A DNA stretch of 64,000 nucleotides from Oreohelix idahoensis (taxonomy: Eukaryota > Mollusca > Gastropoda > Stylommatophora > Oreohelicidae). The notes below the pieces were generated by a model that saw nothing but the letters and a program-made list of their open reading frames with translations, did no database searches and was not told the origin of the DNA. Shown here one piece after another: positions 1 to 9,330 of the stretch (position 1 is the first letter of the stretch; the number at the start of each line of letters is the position of its first letter). The DNA lies in NCBI GenBank assembly GCA_024509875.1, contig JAMPIV010008507.1:121326-185325 (forward strand), read 5' to 3'. Position numbers and translations under genes: made by a program.

Positions 1-82
1 TAGTCGCTTTTTACGACATGCTTGGTAGGGAACAGTGTTACTATTCTTTGCTCCCCTTTCGGGCCCCGGTAACACACGGGTG
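1..82 (-). mobile_element. 5' UTR end of a LINE running off the window
   Basis: The block is almost identical to 27902-27983. There it lies directly upstream, on the minus strand, of a LINE endonuclease N-terminus. Here only the first part of the 5' leader is inside the window, and the coding part would lie to the left. The assignment rests on this internal match. Confidence 0.6.
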
Positions 83-409
83 ACCATCCATGTCACTAAC
101 ATTTTATTGCGCTGATGTTGAACAAATTCACTAAAAACTTGGAAAAGATGTCTGTTTTTCAATCTTTTATGAATTTAAAAAAAAAAAAGTTCTTTTTAAA
201 GAAATCTGCAAACACCCTTGGTAATGGGAGACGGTAATGCTCCGGATTGCTGATCAGCAAAGTGATAATTATATCTGAGAAAATTAGATGAGGAAAATAT
301 TAGAGTTTCCCATCCTTGAAAATCACGTGCTGGACCTGGAAAAACCTGGAAAAAGCCTGGAAAATGCTTGAAGAAATTTGCTATGAACCCTGAAATAGGC
401 AAATTATCT
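83..409. other. unassigned AT-rich spacer
   Basis: No coding signal was seen. A short internally repeated motif (CCTGGAAAAA and variants) occupies about 330-370. This is probably THOC6 intron sequence, because the next THOC6 exon lies downstream on the same strand. Confidence 0.4.
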
Positions 410-748
410 TTTAGAGTGTGATATTTTAGAATGTGGTGTTCTGTGTTTAGTATTCTTTTATATAAGATTTTTGAAAGTTATGTTCCTTTTTTTGGTAATA
501 TTAATGAATTAAAGTTTTACAGTGTCATGTTCATATATAAAATTTTAGAATGTTATGTTTTGTATTTCAGTATTCATGTATCTATGATTGTTTTAGCTTG
601 TGATATTCCTTATTTCAGCATACACACCTGTAAGATTTTAACTTGTGATATTCGTGATTTCAGCTTTCAACCCTTAAGATTTTAGCATATGATATTCCTG
701 ATTTCAGCTTTCATGCCTATAAGATTTTAGCTTATGATATTCCTTATT
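410..748. repeat. degenerate 45-bp tandem repeat, left block
   Basis: Units read TAAGATTTTAGC then TGATATTCCTTATTTCAGC and so on, about 45 bp each. The units at the right are the most regular and those at the left are diverged. The array resumes at 1802-1865 after a 1053-bp insertion. Each unit carries a pyrimidine-rich TATTTCAG that resembles a 3' splice site. Confidence 0.7.
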
Positions 749-854
749 GCGATCTTATGACTGGAACAGAAACAGAACTTCAAGACCTCTCTAGACTGGA
801 GAAAGTAACAAGAACATATGTGATGGAAATTAATATAGAAAAAAAAGCTAGAAA

Positions 855-1289
855 TTGGTGAATAGCCATAAGAAACCTGTTTCGACCAACATTACGTTAA
901 ATGGGCAAAAGTTAGAAGAAATGAATACCTTTAAATATCTGGGGTCCACTATATGTAGTGATGGAAGATCAAGTAAAGAAATCAAGACAAGACTTGAGAT
1001 GGCCTCAGCTGCCATGACAAGGCTGAATGTGATCTGGAAAAGTAACCAGTTTTCCTGTGAAGATCAAATTATATATAAATCACTTGTCTTATCTATTCTC
1101 TTGTATAGGTGTGAGGGCTGGACACTCACTGCAGATACGGAGCGAAGGATTCAGGCTTTCGAGTATAAATGTTATAGAAGAATTTTGCGCATTTGCTATA
1201 AAGAGCACAAAACAAATGTCTTTGTTAGAGAGAAAATAAACACGTATGCAGACCACAAAGAACCACTTTTGTCAGTAGTGAAACGTTGA
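855..1289 (+). pseudogene. LINE F reverse-transcriptase C-terminal fragment
   Basis: The 144-codon open frame has the post-catalytic RT/thumb signature of APE-type LINEs. NITLNG precedes FKYLGSTICSDG, and a Leu/Leu-Tyr motif in the SILLYRCEGW region follows. There is no F/YADD box, so it cannot be catalytic. The frame continues with a shift into the basic GKRRRGRQRK segment near 1360. It is a fragment of the LINE at 749-1801 and not a host gene. Confidence 0.65.
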
Positions 1290-1459
1290 CAGCTTGCCTG
1301 GGCAAGTAACTCATCACGACTCCCTTTCGGAAACGATCCTCCAGGGAACAGTCGAAGGTAAACGGAGAAGAGGAAGGCAAAGAAAATCCTGGGCTGATAA
1401 CATCAAAGAATGGACAGGGCATGGTTTTTCCACACTTGTATGCATTGCTGAGGATAGAG

Positions 1460-1705
1460 TTAGTTGCTTATCCTTTACAGGACGTGGCAATCAACCCCAG
1501 CTTTTATTGGCTGTTTGTGATTTTTCTAGGCAATTTTTTCATTCAGTAGTTTGCCATTGCTTTCTGAACGGTACGGCGCTTATACCATTGTTAAAAATCC
1601 ACACAAAGCGATCTGCTACCAAACCGCCTACAGCAGGTTTCGAACCTGGTATATCTGGATTATGAAACTGCGTTCATATCCATTAGGCCACAGACGCTGA
1701 CATAA
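1460..1705 (-). mobile_element. tRNA-derived SINE nested in LINE F
   Basis: This 246-bp insert is flanked by AGGATAGAG at 1451-1459 and 1706-1714. On the minus strand its head has an A-box-like TGGCCTAATGGA and a B-box-like GGTTCGAAACC, spaced as in a tRNA (about 1699-1625). An unrelated body and a short AT-rich tail follow. The polymerase III boxes, small size and TSD support a SINE rather than a tRNA gene. Confidence 0.75.
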
Positions 1706-1801
1706 AGGATAGAGAGCAGTGGAAAACCCTGTCTGCTGATGCTTCCACCATGGCACCCCTACGACCCATGACGGGTTACGGGTTGAGATGAGATGATGAT
1801 A

Positions 1802-1865
1802 CCTTATTTCAGCTTTTTGCCTATAAGATTTTAGCATGTGATATTCCTTATTTTAACATATATGT
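1802..1865. repeat. 45-bp tandem repeat, right block
   Basis: This continues the 410-748 array in the same phase after the LINE/SINE insertion. It ends about 80 bp before the first THOC6 exon in the window. Confidence 0.65.
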
Positions 1866-1945
1866 TATTTTCACAAGTTCTAAACATTTTCTAATGATGA
1901 TTTATAAGAACTTGAAGAAGAAGGATGATATTTACATTTTTCCAG

Positions 1946-1995
1946 ATCTCAGAGCCAAAGAAGTTGTGCACATAGTAAAGCCTTTTGAACATGAG
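1946..1995 (+). CDS. THOC6: THOC6 homologue, internal exon (WD repeat DLR segment)
   Basis: A 50-bp exon lies between a TTTTTCCAG acceptor and an AG|GTATGT donor. With one base from the preceding exon it reads DLRAKEVVHIVKPFEHE. This matches, from family knowledge, the THOC6 segment after the W-D of a WD repeat (DLR-AKEV...HEE). The next exon begins in the expected phase and supplies the following CSRPH motif. THOC6 is a WD40 subunit of the nuclear THO/TREX complex, which couples transcription to mRNA export. Upstream exons lie outside the window. Confidence 0.75.
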
Positions 1996-2211
1996 GTATG
2001 TTGAAATGCTAAGAATAATGAAAAAGCACTCTTAATAAAGAAAGAAAGATAAAATGAAAAAGTGTATGAGGTTACTAGACAACCGAAAGTAGAAGTATTA
2101 AGTGGTACTGACATTTGAGCTACATCCATGCTGTCACCTTGCTGCGAGAGTGAACATGTTATGACTGGGGACCATCTAACACTTTAAAAAAAGACAAGTA
2201 ATGTCATGGGG

Positions 2212-2713
2212 CATGTTGTGTGAAAAGAGGACAATTTCAACATTTCTTTCTCTGTAACTCTCCAGCTGTCCGCACCATAGAGAAGCACAGAAAGCACACA
2301 GCTTTCACACAACATGCCTAAGAAAAATTCACCGAATCTTTTGGCCGAATACCATCACCAACCAAGATCTGCTTACTCGGAGCAAGCAAGAGGACATGCA
2401 CACCATCATAGCTGGCAGATGCTGGAGCTGGGTTGGCCATGTCCTCAGAAGAGATCCCGATGCCATCACAAGAACAGCTATGCTTTTGGACCCCTGAAGG
2501 AAAACGAAAGAGAGGCCGACCAAAAACAACTTGGCGGAGGACTGTGGAGGCTGAGATGCAAAGAATGAACCAGAGTTGGGGCACTGTACGAAGGATGGCC
2601 ACAGACCGAGCAAATTGGAATAAATTTGTTGTTGCCCTACAAGACGCCACTAGGCGTGATGGCCACTGACTGCTTTGACGGTTGGCGGCTAAGGATCAAA
2701 GAAGAAGAAGAAG
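2212..2713 (+). mobile_element. LINE A 3' end with 5' inversion
   Basis: Positions 2303-2713 carry the LINE A C-terminus and (AAG)n tail on the plus strand, with several frameshifts. Positions 2212-2302 carry the adjoining upstream LINE A segment on the opposite strand. The two share the junction sequence TTTCACACAACATGCC. The whole is flanked by AATGTCATGGGG (2200-2211) and AATGTTATGGGG (2714-2725), a 12-bp TSD with one mismatch. This is the layout expected of twin-primed LINE integration. Confidence 0.75.
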
Positions 2714-2845
2714 AATGTTATGGGGGATAGACATTTTCATGACAGCTCATTTTCTTGTTCACTCCTTAGGTCACCTGTATCTGGTCCCTGTTCAAGAAGC
2801 CTTCATTAAGCATTCACATGCTCTCGCTGCATTGTTATTTTTATA

Positions 2846-3115
2846 CAGAATTGACATTATTGCACTCTGGGCAAACCAATAGGTGCTCAGTCTCCATCAG
2901 TATATGTTGAATAGTGTGAATGCTAACTTCCTGTAGCTTGCTGGTTGTAAACATGACAGATGCATCCTCTCATACGTCCATCTCTTCTAGCGTTATATTT
3001 GATGCCGAATTCCAACAGTCTTAACCTTGATGATTCATCTATTGCAGTGTCATTGTCTAACAGGCGATCATTAATTGTTCTCAGTATATCTCCCTTATCC
3101 AAATCTAGTGTCACG
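2846..3115 (-). mobile_element. LINE B 3' fragment
   Basis: The minus strand reads ILRTINDRLLDNDTAIDES and then RDGRMRGCICHVYNQ. The same C-terminal segment occurs in the longer LINE B copies at 7546-8937 and 23641-24372. It is 5'-truncated and lies in a THOC6 intron, antisense to the gene. Confidence 0.65.
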
Positions 3116-3151
3116 CTGCGTAGTGGTTAGTTTTACATGGTGAGGTTTGGA

Positions 3152-4143
3152 GCCTGACGCACAACTTACTTTAGTCACCTGATGCACAACTTGCTTTAGT
3201 CACCTGACGCACAACTTGCTTTAGTCACCTGACGCACAACTTGCTTTAGTCACCTGACGCACAACTTGCTTTAGTCACCTGACGCACAACTTGCTTTAGT
3301 CACCTGACGCACAACTTGCTTTAGTCACCTGATGCACAACTTACTTTAGTCACCTGACGCACAACTTGCTTTAGTCACCTGACGCACAACTTGCTTTAGT
3401 CACCTGACCCACAACTTGCTTTAGTCACCTGACCCACAACTTGCTTTAGTCACCTGACGCACAACTTGCTTTAGTCACCTGACGCACAACTTACTTTAGT
3501 CACCTGACGCACAACTTGCTTTAGTCACCTGACGCACAACTTGCTTTAGTCACCTGACCCACAACTTGCTTTAGTCACCTGACCCACAACTTGCTTTAGT
3601 CACCTGACGCACAACTTGCTTTAGTCACCTGACGCACAACTTGCTTTGTCACTTGAGCACAACTTACTGTCACCTGATGCACAACTTGCTTTAGTCACCT
3701 GACCCACAACTTACTTTAGTCACCTGACGCACAACTTACTTTAGTCAACTTGCTTGCTTTAGTCACCTGACGCACAACTTGCTTTAGTCACCTGACCCAC
3801 AACTTGCTTTAGTCACCTGACGCACAACTTGCTTTAGTCACCTGACGCACAACTTGCTTTAGTCACCTGACGCACAACTTGCTTTAGTCACCTGACCCAC
3901 AACTTGCTTTAGTCACCTGACGCACAACTTGCTTTAGTCACCTGACCCACAACTTGCTTTAGTCACCTGACCCACAACTTGCTTTAGTCACCTGACGCAC
4001 AACTTGCTTTAGTCACCTGACGCACAACTTGCTTTAGCCACCTGACGCACAACTTGCTTTAGTCACCTGACCCACAACTTGCTTTAGTCACCTGACCCAC
4101 AACTTGCTTTAGTCACCTGACCCACAACTTGCTTTAGTCGCCT
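3152..4143. repeat. 25-bp minisatellite, about 39 units
   Basis: The unit is CACCTGACGCACAACTTGC then TTTAGT. Units differ mainly at GACGC versus GACCC, plus GATGC and a few deleted units near 3640-3760. It lies in the THOC6 intron between the first two visible exons. Near-identical units imply recent expansion or homogenisation. Confidence 0.95.
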
Positions 4144-4395
4144 ACAGTGACGTGCCTGAGGAAGCAGTAGTCATATTCTTTTGTTAGTCACATCAGAGCC
4201 CCCCCCCCCCCCCAGAATTACATAGGTGGGCGTAGTTTTGATTCTACTTAAAAAAAAGCTTTCTCCTTTCTTTGTTTCTCTCTCATTGTGACTGTGTGTG
4301 TGGGTGAGAGATAGCATGAGTGGTTATGTGTTGAAATAAAAGGGAAATAATTTTAAAAAATAATACAGAAAGTCGCATCTCATGAAAAAGGAGAA
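4144..4395. other. spacer with poly-C run
   Basis: A 15-base C tract begins near 4200. A T/C-rich stretch and a short TG run follow. No coding signal was seen. Homopolymer length here may be unreliable. Confidence 0.5.
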
Positions 4396-4792
4396 GACGT
4401 TCAAGATTGCTTTATTTATTCGCGTCGTCATCAGCTGCCATCTCCACAATGAAGGTCGTCTGATTGGAACTCCAGCGTCTTCTGTCTCTTGTCTTGATGG
4501 TTCACTCTGATAGACTCATTCCTGTCTATGTCTTGATGTTATCTTCTCACTTAAAGCGCTGTCCTCCTCTTGCACGTTTGCCTTCAACTCTTCCTTCTAT
4601 TATGTTCTTCTGCATGACCTTTTATTATGGTCTTCTGCATGACCTTCTATTATGGTCTTCTGTAAGGTGTTATGTCTTTTTAAATGGCCAAAATGATTGT
4701 ATCTAACTTTTGACCTTCGTTAATTCTCTTTTCATTCCTAGCTTTATTTGTTTTCTTCTCTTTCTGTGAGATGCACTCTGTATTCTTATATC
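4396..4792 (-). mobile_element. LINE F-like C-terminus, left of mariner
   Basis: Across frameshifts the minus strand reads a GHI-KRHNTLQKTIIEG-like segment, then GKRARG-QR and an NIK-W-G motif. This is the LINE F C-terminal arrangement also seen near 1300-1430. Short direct repeats (ATTATGGTCTTCTGCATGAC) interrupt it. The element continues to the right of the mariner at 6721-6900, so the mariner inserted into it. Confidence 0.5.
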
Positions 4793-4999
4793 TACGAGGG
4801 GCGTTCAGAAAGTAATGCACCACATCGTTTTTCTCAGCTAATAATGAAGATAGAAGCATGAAATTTTGCACACTTCAAATATGGCATGTGCCAGTTGTGT
4901 GCACCAAATTGCACCGCAACCGGCCAAATAATACGACTGCCCTAAACCGTTGAAATGGAGCGTGTTAGCAACTTGCGTTATAAACAGCGAATTGTGATA

Positions 5000-5584
5000 T
5001 AGTCCGTTCGGAAATTCGTGCAAACAGAAAGCGTCAATTTTCTCCAAAACTGTTTGTTGTATGGACATGAATTTTTGCATGCAGTCTTAGATTTTCCATG
5101 CAGTTATTAATATATTTTTTGCCCTTACAAAACTCATGTCATGTTCGAATTTTCTTCTTTACGTTATATAAAAAAACTCTTACTGTTGTCTGGGTTAATT
5201 TTTAGTAGTTTTACAGGAAAGTTACAAGATCCGTTCAAAAATATTTTTTTTTTGGTTTGAATTAGTTACTCGCGACTGTGTACAATAGGTGCGCACTCGT
5301 GCGGACATGTAGTCACTACACTAATTCAAACAACAAAAAATATTTTTGAACGGATCTTGTAACTTTCCTGTAAAACTACTAAAAATTAACCCAGACAACG
5401 GTAAGAGTTTTTTTATATAACGTAAAGAAGAAAATTCGAACATGACATGAGTTTTGTAAGGGCAAAAAATATATTAATAACTGCATGGAAAATCTAAGAC
5501 TGCATGCAAAAATTCATGTCCATACAACAAACAGTTTTGGAGAAAATTGACACTTTCTGTGGGCATGAATTTCCGAACGGACTA
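5000..5584. mobile_element. 585-bp near-perfect palindromic TA-flanked MITE
   Basis: The ends read TAGTCCGTTCGGAAATTC and its complement, with TA on both sides (4998-4999, 5585-5586). Arms of about 270 bp match almost throughout; only about five differences were noted by eye. They face each other across a loop of roughly 45-50 bp near 5270-5315. It carries no coding capacity. It sits between the transposase start region and most of the transposase ORF of the host mariner. Confidence 0.88.
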
Positions 5585-5596
5585 TAGAATTTCTCG

Positions 5597-6607
5597 TTGC
5601 AGAGAAGGAAACTTGTGAACATTCACAAGCGTCTATGTGATGTGTATGGAAGTTTTGCAGTCGACAGGAGTACAGTCAGTCGCTGGGTTCAGAGAATCAA
5701 AGAATCAGGAAGTGGAGATACGGAGCTGCTTGATCGGCCGCGCTGTGGACATCCTGCCACAGACACCAACGCAGAAATGTTTAAATGCGCTGAGGGCATT
5801 ATTCTTACTGATAGGCGAATCACTACTCAACAATTGGCCTTACAGCTGTCATTCAGCATTGGTAGTGCAAATGCAGTTATAAAAACTCTCGGATTTTCTA
5901 AGGTTTGCGCAAGATGGGTTCCTCGAAGTCTCACAAATGACCACCGATTGCAAAGGAAAGCAATTTCTTCTGAATTGTTGGAGCGTTTCAATGCTGATGG
6001 AGAGAACTTTTTGGCTAAGATCGTTACAGGTGACGAAACCTGGGCACATCATTTTGAACCTGAGACAAAAAGACAGTCAATGGTGTGGCATCCTCCGCAA
6101 TCACCAAGAAGAAAGAAATTCAAGACAATTCCTTCAGCTGGAAAGGTCATGATCACTGTCTTTTGGGACATTGAAGGTGTGATTCTTGTGGACGTTATGC
6201 CAAGAGGAGAGACAATCAATTCGCAAGCTTACATTAAGACATTGAAAAAACTCAATCAACGTTTTCGCAGAGTTCGGCCGCACAAGAATCCAGGAGACCT
6301 GCTTCTCCTTCATGACAATGCGCGCCCTCACACAAGTCTGGCAACACGGGAAGCAATCACCAAATTGGGTTGGACTGTACTACCCCATCCATCCTATAGT
6401 CCCGATTTGGCACCCTCTGATTTTCATCTATTTGGTCCACTTAAAGATGCACTCCGTGGGACAAGGTTTGAAGATGATGAAGGAGTGATTCATGCAGCGA
6501 AGAAATGGCTACATGATCAAGACAAAATCTGGTACGGGCTAGGAATACATGCACTTGTTTCGAGCTGGCATAAAGCCGTACAAGTTGATGGGGATTATGT
6601 TGAATAA
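5597..6607 (+). pseudogene. mariner transposase, near complete
   Basis: About 336 codons are uninterrupted. The order is an N-terminal helix-turn-helix region (VNIHKRLCDVYGS, STVSRWVQRI), a second HTH (RRITTQQLALQL), then the catalytic domain. The triad residues are present in TGDETWAHHFEPE, HDNARPH and APSDFHLFGPL. There are 34 residues between the last two aspartates, the DD34D signature. A start region lies at about 4954-4997, cut off by the palindromic insert, and the frame shifts just after the insert near 5610. The first codon of this frame is TTG, so no proper start is present. It is probably inactive, although the catalytic core looks preserved. Confidence 0.85.
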
Positions 6608-6720
6608 TACCGATGTTTACATGACATATCCATGTATATTGTGTATAAATCTCATGCTTTTTGAATAAACAGCTCCTGAGAAAAACGATGTGGTGCATTA
6701 CTTTCTGAACGCCCCTCGTA

Positions 6721-6900
6721 TATATATATCCACATCTCTTTCTTCCAACTGCTTGTTCATTGTCCATGATTCTGCACCACAGAGTAATGAAGAATATATA
6801 CAACATTTGATGATTCTCAGTTTTAATCTGTGAATTATTTGTTTTGATGTTAGCATTCTTTACGTAGATGTGTCTTTTTCCAATTGTTAAACTTATGGTG
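6721..6900 (-). mobile_element. LINE F-like fragment, right of mariner
   Basis: The minus strand reads IKTENHQMLYIFFITLW-like and then MDNEQAVGRKR. This corresponds to the LINE thumb segment (SVLLYG-E-W then a basic run). It is the upstream partner of 4396-4792, displaced by the mariner. Confidence 0.45.
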
Positions 6901-7003
6901 TTTCTTCATTTAGATTGGCTTTTTTTTTCTCCCACTTAAATGTTGCTCTTATATAATCTTGAAATTACAAGTAGCTTAATTTTTCTTTCCTTCTCTCACA
7001 TAG

Positions 7004-7072
7004 ATGTGTTCTCGGCCACACATGGGAAAGTGGTTGCAGTGTTTAGCTATGGACGAAGAGAATTACTGGCTG
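7004..7072 (+). CDS. THOC6: THOC6 homologue, internal exon (CSRPH...CLA segment)
   Basis: A 69-bp exon (23 codons, phase 0 at both ends) follows a TTCTCTCACATAG acceptor and precedes a G|GTAAGA donor. It reads MCSRPHMGKWLQCLAMDEEN then YWL. This matches the conserved THOC6 segment with CSRPH, a G-W pair and CLA just before the GGGP-L-WHL strand. It continues in frame from the exon ending at 1995 and into the exon at 11857. The 5-kb upstream intron holds a minisatellite and the mariner complex. Confidence 0.82.
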
Positions 7073-7425
7073 GTAAGAAGTGTCAGCATCTTAGGAGATG
7101 AAACAATACTAAAAGCATTTTATTTTATTTTAGAAACAGCATTATTTCAACTTGTGAAATTTAATGTGTAAGAAAAGTGACGAGAAATTAGAAAGAAGAA
7201 CAGCAATTTTTATTGAAGGAGAAATAACAAACTTTTTAATAAATCAAGTATGTAGCGAAACAATTACCATCACAAAATTCCCGTTGGAAACACAGCAGTG
7301 GGTGAGATGCATAGAAAACAAATGGTTTGTTCTAGTAACAGAAATGTGGACAAGACATGAACTTTATCATACATACCATTCATGGTTTACAAGAGTTGTC
7401 CTGTGATGTTCATGAAAAAAAAGAA
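7073..7425. other. THOC6 intron spacer
   Basis: AT-rich sequence. An 80-codon open frame (7164-7406) has no recognisable motif and no splice support. Nothing else was seen. Confidence 0.4.
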
Positions 7426-7545
7426 AGAAGAAAAATAGTGTTGCATTACTGCTGCATTTATAATGTATATTTAAAAAGTTGTACAGAAAGTGAAGAGGCA
7501 TTATTGCTACATTTGTAATGTACATTTAAAAAGTTGTACAGAATG
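7426..7545. repeat. 56-bp tandem repeat split by LINE B
   Basis: Units contain GCATTATTGCTACATTTGTA then ATGTACATTTAAAAAGTTG and TACAGAAAGTG. Two units lie here, and related units resume at 8940-9030 after LINE B. LINE B therefore inserted into the array. Confidence 0.6.
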
Positions 7546-8937
7546 TTATTGTATTGTTGTATTGTTGTTGTTGAACAGAATCGACATCATTGCACTTCAG
7601 GCAAACCCATAGGTGCTCAGTCTCCCTCAGTATATGTTGAAGAGTGTAAATGCTAACTGTTCCTGTAGCTCGCTGGTTGTATACACGACAGATGCATCCT
7701 CTCATACGTCCATCTCTACTAGCTTTACGTTTGATGCCAAATTCCAATAGTCTTAACCTTGATGATTCATCTATTGCAGTGTCATTCTCCAACAGGCGAT
7801 CATTAATTGTTCTCAGTATCTCTCCCATTTTCAGTGTCGACACTGGGTGCTCTTGATGCTAGTCCGTCAGCTCTCTCATCACTACATAACTTTCATGACC
7901 AGGACTGTAGATCCACACTAGCTCTTATAGACTCGAAGCTTCTATGAATGTTTTCCATTCATGCCGCAACCAGCCACTTTGAACCTTCCGAAGTATGGAC
8001 TGAGAGTCTGACAATGACTGCTTTTGTTAATGAAGTTTCAGTTAACCACCTTAAGGCTGCAGTAACAGCCTCGACCTCCATTCTCATGCTGGAAGTTGTT
8101 TTCTTGTAAACCCCACTATGTTCGGCGACGATTCTGCCCTTTACCCTAGCAGAGAAGCCCCAACCTGATTTCTCACCACGGATCACAGACCTATCTATAT
8201 ACACAATGGCATCATCATCCCCGGCATGATCATGTATCAGTTGATTAATTTCCAGTTCTGCTTTTCCATTGCCCCAAGTTCTACACTCTCTGGCAAGGCT
8301 GATGATGACTTACTGGTAGTTAATCCAGTTCTCATCTGACATACTCCACTTTTCCCCTTTGAATATATTATCAACTGTGGCCACCTGCTTGATTGTTGTC
8401 TCTGCCTGTGCCATCCATGACATCCCTCTCTTTATTCTTGTTCCCTTAATGTCAGCTATGGTTCCATGCAGAAAGTGCCGTTTGTCTGTGGTTACTCTCA
8501 TATAGTAACTTGCTTGGGCCATCGCATATCTGGATCTAATCAACAGCACTCTAAGCATGTACCTCATTGTCACAATGGGGGTATCTCACGTACAGCCCAA
8601 GACTATACACATCCCTTCATTTTGAATGCGTTCTAGTCATTCACATGTTACTGACAGCGTGAGTATTCCCAGCCCATACTCAGTGACCGATATGACTAGC
8701 TGATGATAAAGAAGAAATAGTAATCTCTGCTCCAGACGCGCCGCGGCCATTATTTTCAGGGCCGCTAGACCTCTCCTGCATTTCTGTGTGATTTGCTCAA
8801 CATGGTACTTATACGAGAGCCCGCGATCAAATTTAACTCCGAGGTACTTCAGCTTTTCTTGCCTTTCAATCCTCTGTCCATTGAGAGTAATATCTGGGAG
8901 ATCTGCTTTCACAATGGAGTTGTTCAACATGGTACTT
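7546..8937 (-). mobile_element. LINE B, 5'-truncated, RNase H-bearing
   Basis: On the minus strand, an RT C-terminal segment (ITLNGQRIERQEKLKYLGVKF, about 8900) is followed by a linker (KGTRIKRGMSWMAQAETT). A decayed RNase H domain (VYIDRSVIRGEKSGWGF, then MRMEVEAVTAALRWL) and a basic C-terminus (GRMRGCICRVYNQ) follow. The usual TDGS of RNase H is IDRS here, so the first catalytic motif is damaged. Several frameshifts are present. It lies in a THOC6 intron, antisense. Confidence 0.75.
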
Positions 8938-8939
8938 AT

Positions 8940-9330
8940 ACAAAAAAACACTTGTACAGAAAGTGGAAAGGCATTATTGCTACATTTGTAATGCACATTT
9001 AAAAAGTTGTACAGAAAGTGAAAAGCCGCCAAAGAAGGTGTTGCTTGAAAAAATGTTAGTGTGTTCATAAATTGTAGGTCAGAGTATGGAAGGAAAGTAT
9101 GCCAGTGTGCAGCAAAGAAGTAGGTCGGAGTATGGAAGGAAAGTGTGCTAGTATGTAGCAGGAAAATAGATTAGAATTTAGTAGGAAAGTTTAGCAGCAG
9201 ACTGAACTCCACAGAGGCATGGGGAGAAAATATTAGATTCAGGAACATGGAGATGGATGTTTTAGGCAGAGATCAAGAGATTAACGCATATTGTGTGAGT
9301 GTGTGTATATCTATCTATGATAGGAAACTC
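8940..9330. repeat. short tandem duplications
   Basis: Positions 8940-9030 hold the remainder of the 56-bp array. Positions 9075-9165 hold a roughly 49-bp duplication (GTCGGAGTATGGAAGGAAAG). Simple TG and ATCT runs lie near 9290-9320. No gene was seen. Confidence 0.6.

Larger units (their letters stand above)
749..1801 (+). mobile_element. LINE F 3' fragment with 7-bp TSD
   Basis: The insertion splits the 45-bp satellite and is flanked by CCTTATT (742-748 and 1802-1808). It encodes the C-terminal part of a LINE reverse transcriptase: a FKYLGS motif, then SILLYRCEGW, then a GKRRRGRQRKSWADNIKEWTG tail region (about 855-1430). It continues after an inserted SINE to a (GATGA)n-like 3' end. It is truncated at the 5' end, so it lacks the endonuclease and the catalytic RT core and is dead. 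Confidence 0.7.
4795..6718 (+). mobile_element. mariner (DD34D) element with nested palindromic insert
   Basis: Terminal inverted repeats begin CGAGGGGCGTTCAGAAAGTA at 4795 and end with the complement at 6718, extending about 43 bp inward. TA dinucleotides flank both ends (4793-4794, 6719-6720). The interior holds a mariner transposase ORF and a 585-bp palindromic element. The element interrupts a LINE F relic in a THOC6 intron. Confidence 0.92.

Noticed and set aside
3152..4143. Regular 25-bp repeats resembling a CRISPR array
   Set aside because: Units are head-to-tail with no unique spacers, there are no cas genes, and the context is a spliced animal gene. It is a minisatellite.
5597..6607. 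Domesticated SETMAR-like host gene
   Set aside because: The ORF sits between intact mariner TIRs with TA flanks, has no SET domain or host exons, and is interrupted by a MITE and a frameshift. It is an ordinary transposon copy.
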